A DNA stretch of 47,169 bases from Terriglobia bacterium (GTDB lineage Bacteria > Acidobacteriota > Terriglobia > Bryobacterales > UBA6623), in NCBI GenBank assembly GCA_009838515.1, contig VXRL01000022.1, forward strand, positions 1-47,169. The letters are read 5' to 3'. The notes beneath the pieces were generated by a model. It had not been told where the DNA came from. It ran no database searches and was given only the letters and a program-made list of their open reading frames with translations. The translations under genes were made by a program, and so were the position numbers. The first letter of the stretch is position 1, and the number at the start of each line of letters is the position of its first letter. Below, in pieces: positions 45,401-47,169 of this stretch.

Positions 45401-47169
45401 AAGAAACCGGTTGAGATGTCGGTAAACGTGTATTCGGTCCGACTAGCTGACAGGACGTCCAAAAGGGCGGACGTGGTCCCGCCCGTCCCTGCACCGATTT
45501 CGATCACCCGCAGCGGACGGCCTTCCGGCAACCCGGAGACCGCCGTGCGCACACCGTCGGCAACCATGCGGTTCACCGCCCGCATGGCGCGCGACTCGCG
45601 GTACAGGCTGGCCGCCCCCGACTCTCCTGCAAAGAGCAGATCCAACGCATCGGTCCGGCCGCGAAGCACTTCGGCGAGTGACTCCCCGCAACGGCGGAGC
45701 AGGCTCAGCTCGATCAGATCGGCTTCGGTCTCGGTCTGCCCCGCCGCGGCCTCCGCAGGCGGTTCCGGCACGGCTGCCACGTGCCAGCCACCGGCCGCGT
45801 CCCGACCGAGGACGCCCATCTCCTCCAGTACCGACAGCAACCGGCCGAACAGCCGCCCGTGATCCTCCGTCACCCGAAGCCGGCGGCGCAACTCGTCCGT
45901 CTCGAATCGATCTCCCAGACTGGGCTCCCAGCCCAGCTCCCGGAATCCGCGGAGCAATTGCAGGCGGGACTCACGCTCCAGCTCCCGCCCCAGCGCGGCG
46001 AGCGACGCCCTGTCTCGACCCTCTGCCTCGAAATAGCCGTCCAACGCCCCAAGACCGGACTCGATCACCTGTGGCTCAGCGAGGAAGTCTGCCTCCCGGA
46101 GTCCCACCGACGCCCCCTCGCGCCAAACGACCTCGTGCAGAGCATCCTCCACCCGGCCATCCGACAAAGCCATCCGGCTCGAGCGTTTGAGTGCCAAGCC
46201 CTCGATGCGCGCCAGCTCCTCGCCCATCTCCGTGTAAAGCAGGAAATCGGCACGGCGCGTCTCCTCGCCCTCGCCGCGGTTTAGTGCCCTGCAGAAGACC
46301 CGGTCCGGCAATGCGTCGTACAGGACGAAGCGGTCCCAGCTGATCGGCAGCCATGTGCCCCCGGCTCCTGTCAGCTCCGGGATCCCCCGCAGCGCCTGGA
46401 AACAGGCGTCGAGCAGTGCCGGATGCACGAGCAGCTTCCGATCTTCCGTTCCCGCCGGCAGCAGAACCTCGCCCAACGCCTCCCCTGAGCCAGACCAGAG
46501 CCGGCCGAGACCGCAGAAGGCGGGCCCGTACTCGCGGCCAGCGAGGCCCAAATCGAAATCCACGTCCGCCTGGGCAAGCCGCGCCTGGAGCGCACCGAGG
46601 TCTTCCCGCTCGGGCGCAACTGCGGCGAGGCATGCCCAGCGGCCTTCGGCGTGCGTCTCCCATCGACCTTCAGCATCCCTGCTGACAACTTTCCAGCCGC
46701 CGTCCTCGACGAGCACCACCTGAACCAACCTGCCCTCCTCGCCCGAAAGCACGAGCGGGCGCGTGATGGAGGTCTCGTCGATGACAACGGGAAACTCGCG
46801 ATGCGTTGCCAGAAGTGCTTCACTCACCTGCGACGCGTAAAGCGCACCCGGCGCTACGACGTTCCCGAATACCCGGTGGTCACACAGCCAAGCCGGATCC
46901 GCACTGTGCAGCCGTCTCTCGAAGGAGTGCTCGCCATCCGGGGAATCACGCTGCACCCCGAGCAACGCATGCCCCTCTTCCGCATGTGGACGCGCGGAGC
47001 GCGAGATCCAGTAGCGCTCCCGCTGGAACGGATAGCCGGGTAGCGAGACCCGCCGCCGCCGCTCCCCGACGAACAGACCCTCGAAGTCAACCTCCAGACC
47101 CGCCTCATACGCATCCGCCACCGCGCCGACGAAGTCCCCGTTCCCGCCGTGCCGCTGGCTCGCGATCAC
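33463..47169 (-). CDS. Modular type I polyketide synthase, 5' partial, truncated last module
   Basis: 4568 residues are visible; the protein continues upstream of the window. Residue numbers are from the window edge. Module A: AT end (YPFQRERYW), DH with His98, C-methyltransferase (EIGAGTGG near 559), KR (TGGLGGVG near 945; catalytic Tyr replaced by His1086), ACP Ser1242. Module B: KS Cys1470 (TACSSS, HGTGTELGDP, NVGHLEAAAG), AT Ser1924 (GHSVGE) with HAFH at 2020-2023, predicting malonyl-CoA, DH His2213 (second-site DACFR, Arg for Gln/His), cMT near 2671, KR Tyr3197 intact, ACP Ser3353. Module C: KS Cys3581, AT with Gly4035 in place of the catalytic Ser (GHGDGE), DH His4324 with DACLQ, then a stop at 33463-33465. 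There is no ER anywhere and no final cMT, KR, ACP or TE. LAD/LSD in the KRs suggests B-type. Working modules would add C2 units, methylate them and form hydroxyls or double bonds. Confidence 0.95.
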   Translation of the reverse strand: MIASQRHGGNGDFVGAVADAYEAGLEVDFEGLFVGERRRRVSLPGYPFQRERYWISRSARPHAEEGHALLGVQRDSPDGEHSFERRLHSADPAWLCDHRVFGNVVAPGALYASQVSEALLATHREFPVVIDETSITRPLVLSGEEGRLVQVVLVEDGGWKVVSRDAEGRWETHAEGRWACLAAVAPEREDLGALQARLAQADVDFDLGLAGREYGPAFCGLGRLWSGSGEALGEVLLPAGTEDRKLLVHPALLDACFQALRGIPELTGAGGTWLPISWDRFVLYDALPDRVFCRALNRGEGEETRRADFLLYTEMGEELARIEGLALKRSSRMALSDGRVEDALHEVVWREGASVGLREADFLAEPQVIESGLGALDGYFEAEGRDRASLAALGRELERESRLQLLRGFRELGWEPSLGDRFETDELRRRLRVTEDHGRLFGRLLSVLEEMGVLGRDAAGGWHVAAVPEPPAEAAAGQTETEADLIELSLLRRCGESLAEVLRGRTDALDLLFAGESGAASLYRESRAMRAVNRMVADGVRTAVSGLPEGRPLRVIEIGAGTGGTTSALLDVLSASRTEYTFTDISTGFFPDAESKFGERGVDLRLLALDIERDPADQGFALHGYDLVIAANVLHTTRDLGETLAHCRRLLAPSGLLVAVEQTTRKESLDLTFGLLPGWWRFQDAYRSDYALVGPAVWRQALADAGFAGTSMVEDPSGALLILARGPSEAGAEGGLFVLAGAGELGAELAAELERRGSRAVDGPEEGGRQAWRAFFESLPATIPLRGVVYLGGVRRDGAEISARELEAELEAVDSGALALVQGMSDAGVSPVSGTWFVSRGGQVVDRERSGALAGASLWGLASVVDLEHGDLTPRLLDLDPDSSLSVGTFADELLFPDRETRIARRGETRLVARLTRFAGREGGSEDSGPSDVRLRADRSYLITGGLGGVGLEVARWLAEAGAGCIVLNGRRPPDDAVAAAIAEIRERGAEVRIEIADVTDEEAVTAMLGRIDAEAPPLAGLIHSVGALSDAALTNQDWDRFKRVLGPKVLGAWRLHRATLDRELDLFVLFSSLAGVMGSPGQANHAAANAVLDQLARHRRALGLAGQAIAWGPWSDIGEAEEQRERIAMRLADSGEEWMAPAQGIRTLARLVTEDVGTCVAASVDWSALPLRTPWLAEVAGREQDRSSAAPDDLLGRLGGIAHKERRDELVRFLEEQLVQILRLRSAPSPSAGFFELGMDSLMAVELRNRLNRAFRGAFVVSNTVVFDHPDIARLAEHLAGKLAGVSPEVPHVRALPAVRHRSDERIAIIGMACRFPGAPDADAFWAQLRAGADLVTRGRPDGLFVDAETEAARPFGAYVEGLDRFDAGFFRIAPVEAELLDPQQRMLLETSWAALEDAGIAPDGLRGSRTGVYGGVSMLDYQALVAGRVGDPGTDIFRATGATTSAAVGRVAFALGFGGPAITVDTACSSSLVALHQAAAALRAGDADLALAGGVNAILRAGPTELMTNAGMLSTDGRCKTFDAEADGFVRGEGCGMVVLKRLADAQEAGDRILAVVLGSAVNQDGASAGFTVPNGPAQERVMEEALVRAGVEASTVDYLEAHGTGTELGDPIEVEAAASVYGPGRSADRPLLIGSVKTNVGHLEAAAGMAGLIKALLAIRSGEIPRHLHFERPNPRIDWEALPVRVTSEATPWPEAARPRRAAVSSFGYSGTNAHVVIEGYPEDREPPRIAVPAPSEFGAGESVQQVDAPRQYRLLPLSGKSEDALRQQAERYRAALSDDISLADMAWTAGAGRSHFRYRAGLAFQDRASLEEQLEVVRQGAAASPQAGKVAFLYTGQGSQWAGMGRELYESEPVFRAVLERCEEVFRAERGRSLLSVMFDDPRSLEGTEWAQPALYALESGLTALWASLGVRPDVVFGHSVGEIAAAAAAGAFDLETGMRFATRRGALMGSLPAGGAMAAVFAPADRVRDVLGGGIELAADNGAHQVVSGSEAEIEGLLKGFEEEGLRVERLRASHAFHSALLEPVLGELEAAAPWASAPSVRWVSDVSGRLLEGAPDGAYWRRQAREPVQFATAVQTLAAMEAGVLLEIGPHGVLGPMAALGWPHSEAPVVIPSQRRGGSGDFAGAVAGAYEAGLEIAFEGLFVGERRRRVALPAYPFQRERYWISGAARRHVEAGHALLGAQRESPDGEHSFERLLESRDPAWLSDHRVFGEVVAPGALYVAQVSEALRETHGELPVVLEQTAITHPLVLSGEEGRLVQVVLGKDSSWKVASKDAEGRWETHAEGRWAPLAAAASEPTDLGALLGGLTQAEVGFEPGLAGREYGPAFRGLARLWSASGEAIGEALAAAGMENRSLLVHPALLDACFRVLEGVPQMTGAGGTWLPIGWDRFVLYDALPDRVFCRALDRGEDGDARKADLFLYTEAGKELARIEGFTLGRTSRAALSGDRVENGLHEMVWREGAAVGLRSADFLQGPPEIESALGAFEGYLEAEGGDAASLAALGRVLEREARQQLLRGFRELGWKPSPGERFETDELRRRLRVTEDHGRLFGRLLSVLEEMEVLGREAAGGWHVAAAPEAPPAEASDFEGESIELGVLRRCGESLAEVLRGRADALDLLFGGERGAASLYQESAAVRALNRMVADAVLKAAAGLPEGRPLRVIEIGGGTGGTTSALLEILPTGQTEFTFTDISTDSFPDVERKLGDRGVDLRFLALDIERDPENQGFALHGYDLVIAANVLHETRDLGEALAHCRRLLAPSALLVAVEETARKEWLDLTFGLLPGWWHFRDAYRSDYALVGPAVWRQALADAGLGDGSLVEDPSGALLILAQGPAEAGAEGGLFVLAGESELGAELAEELDRRGSRAVEGPADGDRQAWREFFESLPGVLPLRGVAYLGGIRREGAELSAGELQAELEAVDAGALALVQGMSDAGVSPVSGTWFVTRGGQVIDQERSGALAGASLWGFASVVDLEHGDLTPRLLDLDPDALPTVGTLADELLFPDRETRVARRGGARLVARLTCSADREGVPDADPGEVRLRGDRSYLITGGLGGVGLEVARWLAEAGAGSIVLNGRRPADAAATAAVAEIRQGGTEVRIEIADVTDEEAVAGMLGRIDAELPPLAGVIHSVGTLADAALTNQDWERFERVLRPKVLGAWRLHRATAHRELDLFVLFSSLAGVLGNRGQANYAAANAFLDQLARHRRALGLPGQAIAWGPWSGVGKAEEQREHIATRLADSGEEWMTPEHGIRMLARLVREDTGTSVAAFVDWSALPVRAPWLAEVAGPEKGRSSAAPDDLRRRLEGLDPGERQGELIRFLEKQVTEILHLRTAPSPSAGFFDLGMDSLMAVELRNRLNQAFRGAFVVSNTAVFDHPDIARLAHHLTAKFAGVSPEIQAVHASPTVRRAGDDRIAIVGMACRFPGAADAEAFWAQLRSGADLVTRGRPDGLFVDAETEAARPFGAYVEGLDRFDAGFFRIAPVEAEFLDPQQRMLLETSWTALEDAGIAPVSLRGSRTGVFGGVSLSDYQTLITEAMEDPSTNVYKSTGSTPSIAVGRVAFALGFEGPAITVDTACSSSLVALHQAAAALRAGDADLALAGGVNAILRAEPTMLLTDAGIIASDGRCKTFDSTADGYVRGEGCGMVVLKRLTDAEAAGDRILAVVLGSAVNQDGASISLTAPNGPAQKRVIEEALARAGVEASSVDYLEAHGTGTELGDPVEVEAAAAVYGRGRSPDRPLLIGSVKTNVGHLEAAAGVAGLIKALLAIRSGVIPQHLHFQRPNPRVDWQNLPVRVTSEATPWPEAEWPRRAAVSSFGYSGTNAHVVIEGYAEEGEAPRIEVPALPRYGTDKRVSQPDAPRKHRLLPLSGKSEDALRQVVDRYRAALSDDISLADMAWTAGAGRSHFRYRAGLVFQDRASLDEQLEVARQSAVAPAPSGKIAFLYTGQGSQWAGMGRELYESEPVFRTVLQRCEEVFRAERGRSLLSVIFDDPRPLEGTEWTQPALYAIQSGLTALWESLGVRPAVVFGHGDGEIAAATAAGAFDLEAGMRFAARRGALMGSLSAGGAMAAVFASADRVRDALREGVDMAADNGAHQVVSGPEAEIEALLKTFEENDLRVDRLRTSHAFHSALMEPVLGELEAAAPWASEPSVRLVSGLSGRVLQSAPDGAYWRRQAREPVAFAASIAALEELGTRILLEVGPDDVLGSMAAPMWLAGEAPMVVPSLRRDGRGDFTAAAGAMFAAGVNLRFEGLFAGERRRRMALPTYPFQRKRYWLKTKPRRRTEGGHPLLGVRRDSRRGEVSFEAELSAVDPAWLADHVVLGDVVAPAALFAGQVIEALAETGNDSAVALDQVRFHHPLMLEPAERRGVQVVIGPDSSWEVASRQPQDGSWQLHAEGRIGRPTVADHRFDLQTVERRLANSGAADFRDQMAKQGIVLGPAFGGLSDFVADNEGAWGRVTRPAQLAGDRLLAHPTQLDACLQVVAGLLAGRWSDRRYVPVGWSRLWLAAPLPEQILCNARLRKIGAKTATADLALYTPDGVRCGDVTGFKLKRASRSAMPGAV
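34290..47169 (-). repeat. Tandem PKS module repeat, 6333-bp period
   Basis: Homologous catalytic codons are spaced by exactly 6333 bases from KR through AT: KR Tyr/His 43914 and 37581, ACP Ser 43446 and 37113, KS Cys 42762 and 36429, AT Ser/Gly 41400 and 35067. Around the DH and cMT the spacing is 6345 and 6336, meaning a few small in-frame indels. Long stretches of amino-acid sequence are identical between copies. The repeat ends where the last DH becomes clearly divergent (about 34290). Confidence 0.9.

Noticed and set aside
1..47169. CRISPR arrays, tRNA and rRNA genes
   Set aside because: No regularly spaced direct repeats and no cloverleaf or rRNA-like sequence was noticed on reading; a dedicated tRNA scan would be needed to exclude a tRNA firmly.

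Overview
The window is GC-rich, densely coding bacterial DNA with many gene remnants. The most useful lineage hint is the large TonB-dependent receptor with an N-terminal carboxypeptidase-regulatory-like domain at the left edge. That design is abundant in Acidobacteriota, and the HR-type PKS and many IS remnants would suit an uncultured (possibly host-associated) acidobacterium. No rRNA or tRNA gene was seen, so this assignment is inference only.

Layout. 1-5.3 kb: 5' part of the receptor (-), a small membrane protein (+) and a polyphosphate kinase 2 (-). 5.3-9.6 kb: a single-chain MmeI-like type IIL restriction-modification enzyme and a hendecad coiled-coil membrane protein. 10.4-15.4 kb: an intact RND efflux permease whose periplasmic adaptor is a pseudogene, then an SDR oxidoreductase. 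16.5-17.4 kb: an Mrr-type restriction endonuclease. 17.8-19.05 kb: transposase debris, including the N-terminal half of an ISKra4-type transposase. 19.2-20.6 kb: a discrete ACP-like protein and an alpha/beta hydrolase. 21.3-25.1 kb: a gene pair of two P-loop ATPases (the first frameshifted, the second with wHTH and TPR-like repeats) behind a palindromic promoter/operator. 25.8-30.5 kb: small accessory genes, including a tail-chaperone/NHL-propeller fusion, a duplicated Cys-cluster protein, an IS1-like pseudogene and a DUF6338 pair. 30.9-32.0 kb: a second alpha/beta hydrolase, paralogous to the first. 32.1-33.3 kb: ISKra4 remnant carrying the C-terminal half. 33.46-47.17 kb: a giant modular type I PKS (-), open at its 5' end.

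The PKS reads (AT)-DH-cMT-KR-ACP | KS-AT-DH-cMT-KR-ACP | KS-AT-DH-stop. From the KR through the next AT the repeat period is exactly 2111 residues. The final module has no cMT, KR, ACP or TE, and its AT has Gly in place of the catalytic Ser. The first KR has His in place of the catalytic Tyr.

The most interesting reading of the window is as follows. The two ISKra4 half-genes (18.8-19.05 kb on +, 33.3-32.9 kb on -) are complementary, nearly abutting halves of one transposase in inverted orientation. Turning the 19.05-33.3 kb segment around would rebuild the transposase. It would also place the discrete ACP and its hydrolase directly downstream of, and co-directional with, the PKS that lacks a terminal ACP and TE. 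The locus may therefore encode an assembly line with a split terminal module (trans ACP plus hydrolase), broken up by an IS-associated inversion. This is inference and testable.
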